64,000 nt of DNA from Eutypella sp. D-1. Its lineage: Eukaryota; Ascomycota; Sordariomycetes; Xylariales; Diatrypaceae. The notes under the pieces were generated by a model that worked only from the letters and a program-made list of their open reading frames with translations, searched no databases and was not told the origin of the DNA. The stretch covers positions 2,294,001 through 2,358,000 of the forward strand of contig JAJTTP010000002.1 of the NCBI GenBank assembly GCA_023313575.1, read 5' to 3'. Position numbers and translations under genes: made by a program. This document shows positions 1-12,032 of this stretch, piece by piece (positions within the stretch are counted from its first letter, which is position 1; each line of letters starts with the position of its first letter).

Positions 1-378
1 TTCGAAAATCACCGCTTGCCCACGGCATCACTACATACTGAAACTAACGTTAAACAGAACAACTCCACCGACTCAAGCCCTGCTGCCGAGGACTCCGAAT
101 CCGACACCCTCACCATGTCTGCGCCCGCTGCCACTCGGGGTACACCGGCTCCCGTCACGGCCAAGTCCGCTGCCGCAGCTGCTCCGCCGGCCACTAAGTC
201 CACTAAGCCCACTCAGGCTACCCAGGGCACCGAGCAAGGTTCCGTTGAGGACTATGACTCCGACGACTCGGACTACTTCTCTGAGGATGACGAGGAGGAG
301 GTGGACGACGACGACTCGGGCGACTACATCCCTGAGGAGGACGAGGAGGATGATGACGACGACTCAGATGACGACTGA
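1..378 (+). CDS. 3' end of an acidic low-complexity protein (partial or 87-aa complete)
   Basis: The frame is open from base 1 to a TGA at 376-378, so the gene is probably cut by the left edge. An ATG at 115 sits in a strong CACCATG context and could instead start a complete 87-residue protein. The product has an Ala/Pro/Thr-rich stretch followed by a C-terminal tail that is almost all Asp and Glu with scattered Ser and Tyr (VEDYDSDDSDYFSEDDEEE and onward). Such tails occur in histone chaperones and nuclear assembly factors, but no domain is visible that would name it. The low-complexity composition limits confidence; it could be the terminal exon of a longer nuclear protein. Confidence 0.55.
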   Translation, partial: FENHRLPTASLHTETNVKQNNSTDSSPAAEDSESDTLTMSAPAATRGTPAPVTAKSAAAAAPPATKSTKPTQATQGTEQGSVEDYDSDDSDYFSEDDEEEVDDDDSGDYIPEEDEEDDDDDSDDD

Positions 379-1507
379 CAATTCCTGAGGAACTGTGTTT
401 CACCCCGACTTGCGGGTAAGAAACACCGACGTAACCAAGGGTGTAGTCACCTGCTGGTGCTTTGCAGAAGAGATCTGGTATGAAGAGGCGAGGAAGGAAA
501 GGAGTTCAGGCGTTCGGGTTTTTTTTTTCGCCTAGTCAGTTGGCCATTTAGATCAATGGCATTCCCTTCTCCATACGTACAAAGCACGCAACTACAGACG
601 TGAAACCGTCTATCATGAACTCATACGTACACTGTGTCGGTGATCGTAGGTCTTGAATTTCTCCTTGGTCAGCGTGTGAAACGATTTTGCATTTGTTTGC
701 GGACCTGGGTACCAAGAAAACAGAGTTCTGCCCGTAGGGATGAACACAAGAATGTTCTCTACGAAAACCCCTGATGGAGGCCCCCCCTTTAATAAGCGGT
801 AGGTCTCCAGAGAACACACAGAGCCATGCCTATCAGCAATCCTTACTCGCATTATTGCCTTTTGTTTTCCCTATTCGTTCCTCGCTTAACCCCTCACCAC
901 TAGCGAGCCTCACAGAGCATCGTCCGTAGGCGTAACAGAGGCACAAGCGCAGATCATGTATTCAGAGACACAGTCAAGGTGTAGATGAATAAAAAAAGAC
1001 GCAGTAAAAAGATCCAGCGAACCGCCACCGAACGCCCGGGGGAAAATAAGCCTTATGTACATCAACGCGTCGCGGTTCCCGCGCCACTGTTTCGTGTCTC
1101 CCACCCCCGCTGACGCGAAATATCGCCCCTAAGTCGATGGGTGCTTCTACTCACTCACTAACCGAATCGTACAAGAATAGACGGGGTTTCCCTTCCCATT
1201 GTATAAGCTAACTCCTTCTGGTATTATTTTTTCCGCTCCTTTCTTTTCTCTTATCCTTTGAACGACCCTTTATCCTCAACGCGCAGATGTGGGATTGAAA
1301 ACAGTGCTATAATCGCGTTTATATGTAAGTGATCAACCTAGTTCCCTACGCGGGGGCTCCGTATGCGCCTCGAGCTCCGCCGGGTGAGATATCGGCTCCC
1401 TACATCGTCACGGAAGTGTGGTTAGCAATCAGCAAACTCGCCACGCAAAGTACGTCACGACGACGAATAGTTTACGGGATCCGGGGCGTCGGACTCGGGA
1501 AGGAAAC
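379..1507. other. Intergenic, 3' flanks of two genes
   Basis: This stretch lies between the stop of the acidic protein and the stop of the minus-strand membrane protein, so it should hold both 3' untranslated regions. Short frames on either strand lack family resemblance, and I see no RNA gene in it. Confidence 0.6.
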
Positions 1508-3017
1508 TTACTGGTTGAACTGCGGACTGCCGAATGGTGGTGGCGGGTATCCGGGGCTCGGGTGACCTGGGATGATGTAGGAGTTGTGGGGACTGCCCAT
1601 TTCGGAGTGCTGGTTGGGGCTGCGGGCGCGGTTGTAGGGGTCGGGGGCGTAGATGCCGCCGGAGCCCGGCGGCCCGCCGTAGGTGGAGTTGGTGTAGGTG
1701 GAGGGAGGCGGCGGGCTCTTGGGGCCACCGCCGGTGTCGCCGTGCTGGTCGTAGGGGTTGTATGAGTGGGTCTGTTGGCGACCGTCGTCGACGTAGTGCG
1801 CTTCAACCATGCCGGGCGGCGGCACCTGCGACACCCGCGCGCTGCTCCGGTATCCCTTCTCGATGCCCCCCTTGCGTCCGCAAAAGTACACCAGCGCCAC
1901 CGCGATCAGTACCACCGCCGCTCCGCCGATCGCGATGCCCGCTATAGCGCCCCCGGAGAGCCCACTCCCGCCTCCTCCTCCGCCAGAGTCACCGTTACCG
2001 CCGCCCGATCCGGAGTCGTCATCTTCCCCCGGTACTGGGTCCCTACCCTCAGCCGGGAACGGCTCCCCCGGGCTCAACTGGAAGGTCGTGGTCCCGTTGA
2101 GCACGAACTCTTTCTGAACTGAGACGTTATGTGTGCTATTCTGTTTCATTGGAGTTAGCCATGATATGGACCAGACTGGCTAGGTAGTTTCGATGGCTTA
2201 GTCGACTTAGCAAAGGACAAACTTACTGGGTTGATCACACCAATCATCTTGTACTTGATACAGGAATCCGGCGCGGAACTTTGGAATAGAGGGTTAGTTC
2301 TCGTAATTAACCAAGGGCAGCGAGCAACAGAGAACTCCTGACGGGACGAGGCGCGGACACCAACTAGTTCAGGAGAAGAGGCGATACCTACCAATAGAAG
2401 AACACTGGATCCGTGCTGTTTACCTCCAGCGTCCAGGTGGGGAGCGGATCCTTGTTCCCGTCTAGCTGCAAAACGGGACCGCTAAAAACTATCGAGAACA
2501 TTAGTAGGCAGGTCGATAACTGATGACCGTGAAGACTTAGATATAGGTGATGCAGATATGAGACCTACATATGTCTTCATCGGGATAAATCATATTGTAC
2601 GGGATACAAGGGCTCCCGAACTCGGCCTTGACGACGGAGTGATTTTGGCCGTAAAATGTAAATTCTACATAAGACCAAAGGCAGATGCGTTAGCAAACTG
2701 GGCGTCGCTATACACCGCAGGGAAGAGCTCGATTTATCATCTAGTTCGCTCTTGCGACGGGCGCGCTCACCTATTAAGTCGCCCGGGTTGGCTTCGATAG
2801 TGTCCGGGTTGTAGTCATGGTTAACGCCGACTCGGACGCTATGCGTCGCAATGCCGGTTGACGAGGAGGAAGTCTGGGTAGTTGACCTCGTCGTTGTCCG
2901 CGTTGCCGTCGCCGTCGCCGTCTCTGTGCTGAAACTTGTCTGGGCGACGACCATCGCCAATGGCGACGATGCCAACATGGCAGCGACCACCGCGGTATAT
3001 GAGAGTAAGCCCCTCAT
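1508..3017 (-). CDS. Cupredoxin-like type I membrane protein
   Basis: Five exons join in frame: 3017-2771, 2664-2569, 2488-2392, 2278-2227, 2140-1508, giving about 374 residues. All donors are GTRRGY-like, and the third exon is preceded by TACTAAT. A signal peptide (residues 1-25) leads to a Thr/Ser-rich spacer, then a fungal cupredoxin fold: VGVNHDYNPDTIEANPGDLI, FYGQNHSVVKAEF (His91), TWTLEVNSTDPVFFYC (Cys147), SAPDSCIKYKMIGVINP. A Gly-rich linker, one membrane helix (GAIAGIAIGGAAVVLIAVALV) and a Pro/Tyr-rich cytoplasmic tail follow. The family is the fungal extracellular serine-rich cupredoxin group, usually cell-surface. The His normally found just before the second Cys of type 1 copper sites is Ser152 here, so copper binding is doubtful. 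Substrate and partner are unknown. Confidence 0.85.
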
Positions 3018-6000
3018 GGTTCCTGACTTCGCTAACTTTCCGTTGCTGCTACGTTCTGCTGCTGCTGCTACTACTACCGCCGCCTACGCCGCTGTGGCGC
3101 CCGAAGGTGGGCTCGCTGTTGTTTGCTATCAGCCTGAACTAGGCAGGCCTTGTATGATACGGAGGCGCACGTAGGAACTTGCATTCAGTATTGTTGGTGT
3201 GGCGTGGTGCGTAAAAACGGAAACAAAAGAAAAAAAAGAGGATGTAGATGGGAAATTGCAGGAAAAAGGAAAATAGGTGTAAGGCTGTCCACCTGGTAGA
3301 TGACGGGTAAAAGGTAATACCTAGGTAAGATGTGACAAGCAGGTTGGCAGCTGGGGGGGGATGATGGGGGACAAGGTTTGACCTGGTTGTCCAGTTAGGT
3401 ACAAGTTAATGATTAGATAGATCGGTTAAGGAAGGCGAAATTGGTGACCCAAGTAATAGGTTTGCAGGTGTCGGCAGGGCAATATAGTAGGGGAATAGAG
3501 GGATGAGAAGTGGCAGCAAGCTGACAAGCTGGGGAATACTTCTGTTGTTATTGTTGCGTAGTTATGTAGCTTTACCGGTCTGTCAGTATGTGTGTGGATG
3601 AGTGAGTGTGTGGAAGTCCGCCTATCTATCCACTAATAACATCGACACTTCAGATGGAACGTGATTGCTCGGAATCCTTGATGACCCCATTTGATTTTCT
3701 CTTGGTTTTCTACTTTCCTCTACCTACTATGTGTCTATTGTTTGACTGTGTATTATGGTATTACTTTCCGTCTATTAGACAGGCTACTAGGGAGGTATAG
3801 GACTAGGTTCATGCTTACCAGCTTACCTATGCAGCCAACATGCATACCTACATGGATTGCCAAGATGACATGGTACGGTAGATGGTAACTAAACATACCT
3901 AAGTACATATGGAGATAGCAATCTGGTAGGCTACCAGCTCTCAGCTACATACATAGATGTCTGGTAGGTCGTGTACTTGACGGTGTATACCCTTGCAACC
4001 TTGCCCAAATGCTTGAGTGACAGTAGCGGACCCGGGTGCATGGCCCGGTGGCGCAAGGGTTCAAAAGAGGCGAAGGAAGCCCTTGAGGCGATATATATCT
4101 TGAATACCCACATGGCCAAGATGGTACGATTGCATAGCGAGCCTGCTGCCAGTCTGGACAGCCTACTTGCCCGATTCCGGTAGAATGAAAGCTTGGCTTC
4201 CCGAGGGCTGAAGGTTTGCTAAGCGGACTTTGCGGCCTCTGTGGGTGGAGGTGAGACCTAAGGGATTATATAAGTCGCGACCCGCCAATCACGATAGCTG
4301 CATCTAGATGAATAAAAGAAAAAGGTATCCTGCAGTGAAGCACACTAAAGAACCCCATAATGCTCCAGTCAGCCATGCTGTGTATGTACAATATGTATAC
4401 CCACAGGGCCAACGCAAGGGCCACCTGGGAGGGGACGAGCTGTCAAGATTAGCCGATCCAAGACCTTCATCTGTAGGCTTGCACGTAGACGGACACCTGG
4501 AGAGGAAGAAAACACATCTGGATAGGTGTGCATCGCCGACGCCGAGAGGGATGGAATGCGTAAAGCTTGGAAAGCAGACAGACAGAACAGATATAGATAT
4601 TCCTAACCAATGAGAAATACACTGAGACCACCTACTCTTCCTCTTGTAGGGTCGGCCGGCATGCAGGTCTTTTTGTCTTTTCTGGTTGGCTCCTCGGGTT
4701 ATACGAAAGGAATTTCCCCAAGAACCAACTACACGGGTCACAGTGGTACCCTAGTGTGGTAGAACGAGGCGCTGAAACCATTCCGCACTCGGGCATTTAC
4801 CCCGGGCATTGTGATTGTGGCTGCTCATCAGTTGTCTAATGTTGGTGATTCCGAGGCACGCAGTATCATCGGTAGGTCAGGTCGCCTTCTCTTCTCGAAT
4901 CACTACCACAAACACCCAGTGATCACCTGACTTTTCCTGGCTTGCTTGGGCACCCGCTGCTACCGCATGCGGACGCGCAGTGTTAACTACATCCTGCGTG
5001 TTCACAAACACATGTTCAAAGCTGCAAATGTTTTTTTCCATAGATACTTGTCTCCCATGCACCGTATCGTGGTGTCATTACATAAGTGACATGGACAATG
5101 GCCGGTGCTAGATAGGAATCGGGATAGCGTCACTACTAAGAAACATAAAAATAGTAACATTATATATACCAGCGCTGCCACCTCCACCAACACCGACCAC
5201 ACGTCCACTAGTGCTGACATACAATCTGCACAGGTCTGCGAGGGTATCTTCTCTTAATAATTTACCGAGTATTCGTTTACAACTTACCAAGATCAACCTT
5301 TCGAGTCAATGGATAGAATGTTGACTTAAGTTGTATTCCCGCCGACGCTGCTCGTTTATATATTGAGTGTAAGGTTGCCATTGATTGATCGTGACGCATT
5401 TTGCAGTTTCCTTTTGATTGCTTTGGAGCGTACAAACAAACATTCTCAATGATATTTGTACGTCATTCGTCAGTGGGGATTGTCCGAGCCTGGGAACGTC
5501 CACCCGCTTTTGAGGGCTCTAGAGTTACTTTGCTCGTGGCTACGTCGGCCGGGTACCTTACCTACCTAGTTTAGCAAACCGCTCGCGTGGGATCTTCTCG
5601 CAGCAAGAGGGCTGGGTGTACACACACACAGCCTCGCAAGGTCGGCACTGGCTGGCGTCATGTCCTTACCTACTCGTGCACGTAGATACGATCCTTCGCT
5701 GCGGGAACGAACCACCGTCCCCCGATTCCTGCGATGACATGAAAGTAAAGCCACGCCCGATCGTCGTTGGGCGTCTATCCAGCCTCGCTGGCAGGACTTG
5801 GCTATTTGCGTACTTACAGCATGAGGTGAAGTGGCGATCTTGAAGGGGGCTAGACCAACGATCCGTTCCGCCCCCCGTACCATCCATGACCTATCTATGG
5901 TCACTCCGCGTAGGCACGGTAGCATCCGTGTTGACGAACAAGGCGGCGGTTATCCCGCGCTGCGGAGCTTTGGCAGGATCGCCAGCCTCGCCGTCCAAAC

Positions 6001-8474
6001 GTCAACCGCCGAATGTCCAGTCAACCCAGCGACCAGGTTGATAGGTAGGGCAGGTAGGGAGGTTAGTAGATAGGTGTCCCAGGTGAAGAGGGTCGCCCAA
6101 ACGTAACGGTTACGCTTCCACACCACGTTGTCAATGACCACCGCGTACTCCCCGACCCGTTGTCCTCGTGCGACGTCCCCTCTGCCGTCCGTCTCTGTAC
6201 CCATATCAAACTGTGCGACGTTCCATACATCCATCCATCTAGACCTCGTGTAGCGCAAGGACGCGGGGGTTGAGGCGGAGCGTTACCGTTACCTGTCTGT
6301 CCGTCTGTCCAGCGAAGTAACCCCCCTTTATACCACCTAAGATCCCAACGTGCCCTCCCCCCCCCCTCCTCCCCCCTACTGCGACTCCCTACCACAACAG
6401 CGCGCACCTCAGCAAGCCCAAAGGCCCCCATCCGCGCTCAAGCCACTCATTGAAACGAGCATAACGACCGGCGCAAGCCCGGGAGCCTTCTCATCGCGCA
6501 CCTCCTCGCCCGGGTAGGCCGTTGATACGACCGCATACGCACATAGATAATGAGCCTTATTAGGTAGAGAGGAGGGGCGATGTACACATGCGCGCGCGGC
6601 ACGGAAGACGCGGATTAGCTAGATAGTAGACGTGGTGTATGTAGTCCGAAACATGCATTACATTGCATTACATATATGCCGTACATGCCTACCTATGTAC
6701 AGATCGATCCATCATATATGCGGCTCGCAGACTCGGGTCAGATGGGGTCGAGCGAGATGGACGTTTCCCGTCCCCTTTTTTTCTTCCTCGATCTGATTGA
6801 TGTACATATCGAGATATATACGTTCATATATATGCGTGTGCGACACGGCAATGAGGATTGGTCGGGGCCCTCTCCAAGTCCTTTTCCCTATGATCAATAT
6901 GCATGTAGTTAGAAGGCCCGATTGCCCCCCGCCTCCCTCACAGCCTACCCTCCCGCCACGTACAGGCCTCATGGTAGACTCGATGGACGGAAGCCACATC
7001 GTCATGGCATATGCATCCATGGTGCTAGGGTGTTTGCTTTCTGTCTTTAACAACCCAGTTAACTGTCCATCCCGCCGCCTCCGCCTCCGCGCTCCCCGGT
7101 GTCGACACCGTCGTCGATCGGGATGCGGATTCGGCGGCGAGCAGCGGGTGTTAGACTTACCAGGCTAGATTAAGCTGGTTACTTAAAACCGAGGCTCGTC
7201 TATAATACAGGACAGACAGGCAGGGGAGTTCAGGCAGACCGGGGAAACCGCCTCTCCCCCCCATAAACAGGAGTAGATATTGAAGTAGGAGGGCCGGAAG
7301 AGCAACAGCGAACATTGAGGCAGATTATCTTATTAATATCATAAGGGGGACATACATATATATGGCGCTGAGAAAGCAGACAGAAAAAACATTTCATCTT
7401 CTCTCTCTTCTAAAACAGGGAAAAAAAAAAAATACGCGCGAGAGATTGCCATTAAACTCCGATATACGAGCCTAGTGCTCATGATATACGTAGGCCAGGA
7501 AAAGAGTAAGGAAGATCAAAAGCTCAGACTTCCTCAAACAGGGGAACAGAATCAGAGATATCAAAAAAGACACAGCAAAACGAGGGGAGGGGAAGAAGAC
7601 CGGGAAACAAACGAACGAATGAATGACAGAGCGTTGATTATTCCTGTTTCCCCTTTCGCTCCACTGTCCCCCCTTTCCTCCCTCTCCCCCCTTTGCGAGG
7701 CTGAAGACGCCCCCCAATATCGTCATGCCCGATGTCGGCCAATGTTCTACGGCCGATTATATGTATATTTAGTAAACTCGTATCTCCCGTCTAGTCAATC
7801 CGCACAAGCACAACTCCCCGCATCAACATCTCTTCTCTACAGACATAACCCCTCCCGCCGACCAGGAAACCCCGGGATGTGTACCTGGCCTCCTCATACG
7901 AAGCGTCGACGAAAAGGCTGGAAATAAGGGAACTAGACCGCGAACTGGTACACCTCGGCCTAGGTTTCTTCCACGTCTAGTTGGAAAACAATCGATTTAT
8001 GTCTTCAAGGTAAACCGCAGGCAGCCGAACGATGCGAAGCAAAACTAAAGTGGAAATCGCGTGCGTGTATGCGGGTGGGTATCGACGAGTCGGAAAGACG
8101 AGATCAGGGGCGGGTGTGGTGTGGTTAAGCTTTCATCGTCCCTTCCAATGTGTAGTTGGCAGTCGCCAGCATCTATAAGCCTCTATCCAAAGCCCTTGTA
8201 TATCGGGCGTATATCCTAAGCGTGCTCGATCAGGCGGTTCTCAGATCGGGTCGCTCGGTCCGCCAAACCGTTCAGTTCAGCCTGAGAGCGGGTGATAGTT
8301 GTGTGGTCCAAATTCCCGCGACGTTTGCTCAATGCTCCAATTCCAGTGCGCCAACTTCCTGGCGTGTGCTTTCATTATTCAGAACCAAGGGGTACTTTTG
8401 CAGTCAGACGCAGTCCGACTGAAGTTCGCGTAGGATACACCCTCGGCTGCGTATTTGTTCAGAGTCTATGTGGG
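3018..8474. other. 5.4 kb gene-poor stretch
   Basis: No frame here on either strand resembles a known family or joins to others through good splice sites. It contains many short ACCTACCTA/TAGGTAGGT-type motifs, pyrimidine-rich runs near 6340-6380, and an A-rich run near 7422-7434. A long non-coding transcript or a fast-evolving small gene cannot be excluded. The left end holds the promoter of the cupredoxin-like gene and the right end the 3' region of SSO. Confidence 0.5.
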
Positions 8475-9719
8475 CTAGTTGCCATTGCCATTATTCTTCG
8501 GCTGGTTTTGCATAACGACGACAGCTACGACAATCGCGATGATAATAATCAGGATGACTGTGTATGGCGCGTTAGTAAAAAGCGGTACGGCGGAAACGCG
8601 GAGTAGAACAACCGGGGGGGTGAACATACCACAAATACCGAGGCAGATCCACTTCTTCTTGCGCGTGGACCGCGCCGTCTCCACGGCGGTGCCGAGCTCT
8701 AGGTTACCTTTGTCAATGTTTTCGATGACCTCCTCGCCCTTCTGCTCAATAGCCACCACGGCCGCCTCCTGCTGCACGACCAGGGTGTCGAGGTCCTGGA
8801 AGAGCTGCGCGAGCTCCTCGAGCTGCTGCTGGATCTTCTCCAGCTGGGCATGGCGGTCCTGGACCGCGCTAAGCACCGCCTGGGCCTGGCCGCGCCGGTT
8901 GCTCTGCATCAGGGCTTGCTGGAAGATCTGACCGCCGGACTGGTCCTCCACCGCCGCTTGTACCTCCTCCTCGGTGGCGTCAGGACGCACGATACGGTAT
9001 TGACGGGCCACCTGCTCCTCTGTTCTCTGGCGGAAAGTAGACTCGACTTGCCGGTACGCATGCATCGCCTCCTTTAACCGCGTGTCAACGCGCTTGACTT
9101 GAGCACCGAACTTGGCCTGACTCTCCGGGTTACTTTTCAATTGCCGAACCCGTTCGGTCAAGGTCCTGTATTCGGCCATGGTCTGACTCGTGAGGCCGTC
9201 TAGCTGTCGCTTGGTGTTACTTGAAGACGAGCTGTCGATATCGTCCAAGGACCTCTGCTGGAGCATCTGTAACTGCTGGAGATTCTGGTCAATAGCCTCA
9301 ATTCCCTTGTTGATGTCGGCGATCTCGTTCAGGACGGCGGTCGGGTTTCCGGAACCGAACGACCCGGCGTTCTGGGTGAGAGGCGCCATCTCGACGCTAT
9401 GTGCTGCGGCGAGAGTCAGTATGATTCCCAACCTAATTTTCCCGGATTGATTTAGCACTTACAGCCATATCCATCCTGGTCATATTGGTTACCGCCTGCG
9501 TAGCCTCCGGGAGGAGGTTGATTATAGTAGCCATTACCACCAGGAGGACCAGGGGGGGCACCACCACCACCGCCACCCCGCTGGTCGTATGGATTTGGCC
9601 CTCCGCCGTATCTATGGCGATGATAAAAGGGTCAGCAACAATCAAGATGAGGTGTATCGACAAAATTCTCGTCAGGTGCTGGTATGGAATCCAGGGGTAA
9701 CCAACCCGTACTGTGCCAT
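8475..9719 (-). CDS. SSO1: Plasma-membrane t-SNARE, syntaxin SSO1/2 type
   Basis: Four exons join in frame: 9719-9706, 9611-9463, 9403-8630, 8557-8475, giving 339 residues. The first coding exon is only 14 nt (MAQYG). An N-terminal Gly/Pro/Tyr/Asn-rich segment is followed by VEMAPLTQ, the Habc helical domain (about residues 75-200), the SNARE helix with its zero-layer Gln in LAQLFQDLDTLV, the basic juxtamembrane RSTRKKKW, and a tail anchor (ICLGICVVILIIIIAIVV). The last intron falls inside the tail anchor; reading through it would break the anchor with MFTPPVVLL, which supports the splice. Yeast Sso proteins accept exocytic vesicles at the plasma membrane with Sec9 and Snc. The first donor is GTTGGT, weaker than the others, but TGCTGAC lies before its acceptor. 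Confidence 0.93.
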
Positions 9720-12032
9720 CGTGTTAGTATTCAATCGGCATAAAAGAGTATTATGGAATGTAATTTAGGACTCGGAATAATAAATGAACGGAGGTGGGTT
9801 TTACAGAGTAAGAATCTCACACGTGCAGAAAGCACACGAGGACGGTCAAGTCATGAAGTCATGAAACACTTACACTCATATTGGCATGTACGAAAGCCTA
9901 ACCACGGTAGAGATATATTACGGAGACAGTAGGAGTTTTCTCGTGTGTATTTTACAGGCACTGATGTTTACCAGAAACACAGCTACCACAGAACAAAAGA
10001 GATTATCGAGGACCTTTCTCTTTTTTTCTCCTCTGTCCCCAGAAACACACAGAGCTCCGATGAATGGCGGTGATGAGGGAGGGTCGGGGGCTCTCTGTCT
10101 GGGACGGATCTCGCAAAAAAAAAAAAGGTCAAAGCCCGTCTCTCTCTCGTCTGTGTTGGGGAGGAATTATTAGAGGATGGAAAGAAACGACCGCATGCCC
10201 AAGAAAAAATGCAAAACAAGGTCAAACAAGCAAGTGAACGAACGAGTGAGTGGGCGAAACGGTAGAACGGACAAAGGGGGTTCAGGTTTAGGTCAGGGCA
10301 GGCAGGTCAGAACAGGGCAGTGTCAGGTCAGGTCAGAGAGTGGAAAGAAACGATACCTACCTGGTAACGATGCGGGAGAAGTTTCGAAGTACATAAGGGA
10401 ACATGCACATGCATACCCTCTCAAGTAACCAACCGCTACAGTAACTGGGCGGGAATGGATCCAGGGGCAGAGCTGATACCAAAAAGGGTTTAGTGGGATA
10501 TTTTATTAGCAGATCAGCAAATTAACCAAGTTAAGTCTTGTCGTTAGCCTCTTTGGGGCACCCGCCTGTCGCAAGAATGACAGCTGATTGGATCATGATC
10601 TAGGCCGGACCAAGCCCACCCGCGTACCCCACTTTACTATTACCCCTTGCCCCTTTACCGTAAACCGTCTAGCCTCGAGCTAAACATAAAGGGACCCCTT
10701 CGGAAAGTCAGATGTCTTTTTTGCTAATCCCTTCTACAAAGGGGGGAAGGGAATCTCATCAGGTACTAACTGAGTAATCCTTACTGGTTATATTTAATAC
10801 TCCAGAACCTTACTTATAAGAACAAAGAAAGGAAATAAACTAACCGTCCTCCGAGAAGGGTTCGATAGGTATCTGAATCACAAACTGTTTTATACGAACC
10901 CTGCCCACAAAGTTAGCCGCGGCATTTTTGGCTTTATCGATCCTTCATGTGTACAACTTAACTACAACCTACCTTAGCTATTCGATGCTATGCACGTCAA
11001 TAAAAATATCAAAAAGCTTAACCTAAATAGGCAGCAGGTACACATTCAAAGCTTCACGTGTGGTTTTCGAAGGCGGGATTCCATTGGCCCTCAAGCGGCA
11101 ACTCTCAAAACACTGGCTGCTGTAACAGGCGTCCCGGGTTGGGAAAGTGCGCGTCGGAAAAGCTGCGCGAGGGCGGAGCCAGCCGCCCCAGCCCAGCCCA
11201 GCCCAGGAGGACCGAAACCTGAGATGGGATCGGCGCCAATTTTCCTTTACATTAGTAGTATACTTGTTACTCCGTTATTACTACTAACTAGAATACGAAC
11301 CTTTTCAATTAAAGACAGAAAGAGTTATATGCATGTAATTAATTGGCTAATAGCGCCGGCAGTTGTGCGTATCAATCAAGCAATAGGAGATCATCATCAT
11401 GGTCGTCCGTCTGCGATAAAAGGCCTGTCTATGGAAGCAAGCATTCTGCGAGCTTGAGGACATCCCAGACTTTCAAGAAGCTCTTATCAAATTCTCTCGG
11501 GGAGAATAGGGATAATTATGTTTAGGCAGAATTCTTTACTGTCCAGTCGGGAAACCCCCCCAAACTCAGCCTTACCGGCCAGCTAAACCAGGCCCAATGG
11601 TTCAGCTCGTGCGCCACCGTGTCTTCGCTTCGCGCAGCAGCGCGCGTGTAATGCGGCCACAATGGGGCGGGGACCCGACGGGGAAGCTGGAGGCATGTAA
11701 GATTTGGACTACTAGGGGGGGGGGGGGATCAAAAATAAAATAAGATCATGGCGCTACCTTAATCCACGTATACGGGGCTTCCGCTACGCTACGTAAAAAA
11801 ACTCCGTTCCCGTGTCCAGCTAATAAACGACGATGATATTATTATTTTAGTATCTAATCGTGTTGTAAGCTCTATGGATTTCCCCCGGGGCGGCTTTTTT
11901 CTCTCTTTTTTTGCTTTTTCTTGTTTCCCCTTTAGAGTATAGAGGCGTTCACCGACGCGACGCACGTGCGGCGTTCTCTCGGCCCTCATCTCATTTACGC
12001 CCCCCCCCCCCAGACCATCAATAATATTCACC
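9720..12032. other. Intergenic between SSO promoter and MEMO1 3' end
   Basis: Holds the SSO promoter side, with GGTCAGGTCA-like direct repeats at about 10290-10340, a run of CCCAG repeats near 11190-11210, a 13-G tract at 11715-11727 and a 12-C tract at 12000-12011. A frame at 10990-11457 has no family resemblance and I do not call it a gene. Confidence 0.5.

Noticed and set aside
4020..4100. Possible tRNA-like sequence around GGCGCAAGGGTTCAAAAG
   Set aside because: It does not fold into a cloverleaf by eye and lacks a proper T-arm.
4304..4741. 145-codon minus-strand frame and its antisense partner
   Set aside because: No conserved segment or splice partners; chance frame.
7475..7927. 150-codon plus-strand frame
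   Set aside because: No family, repetitive charged start and pyrimidine-rich middle; looks like non-coding sequence.
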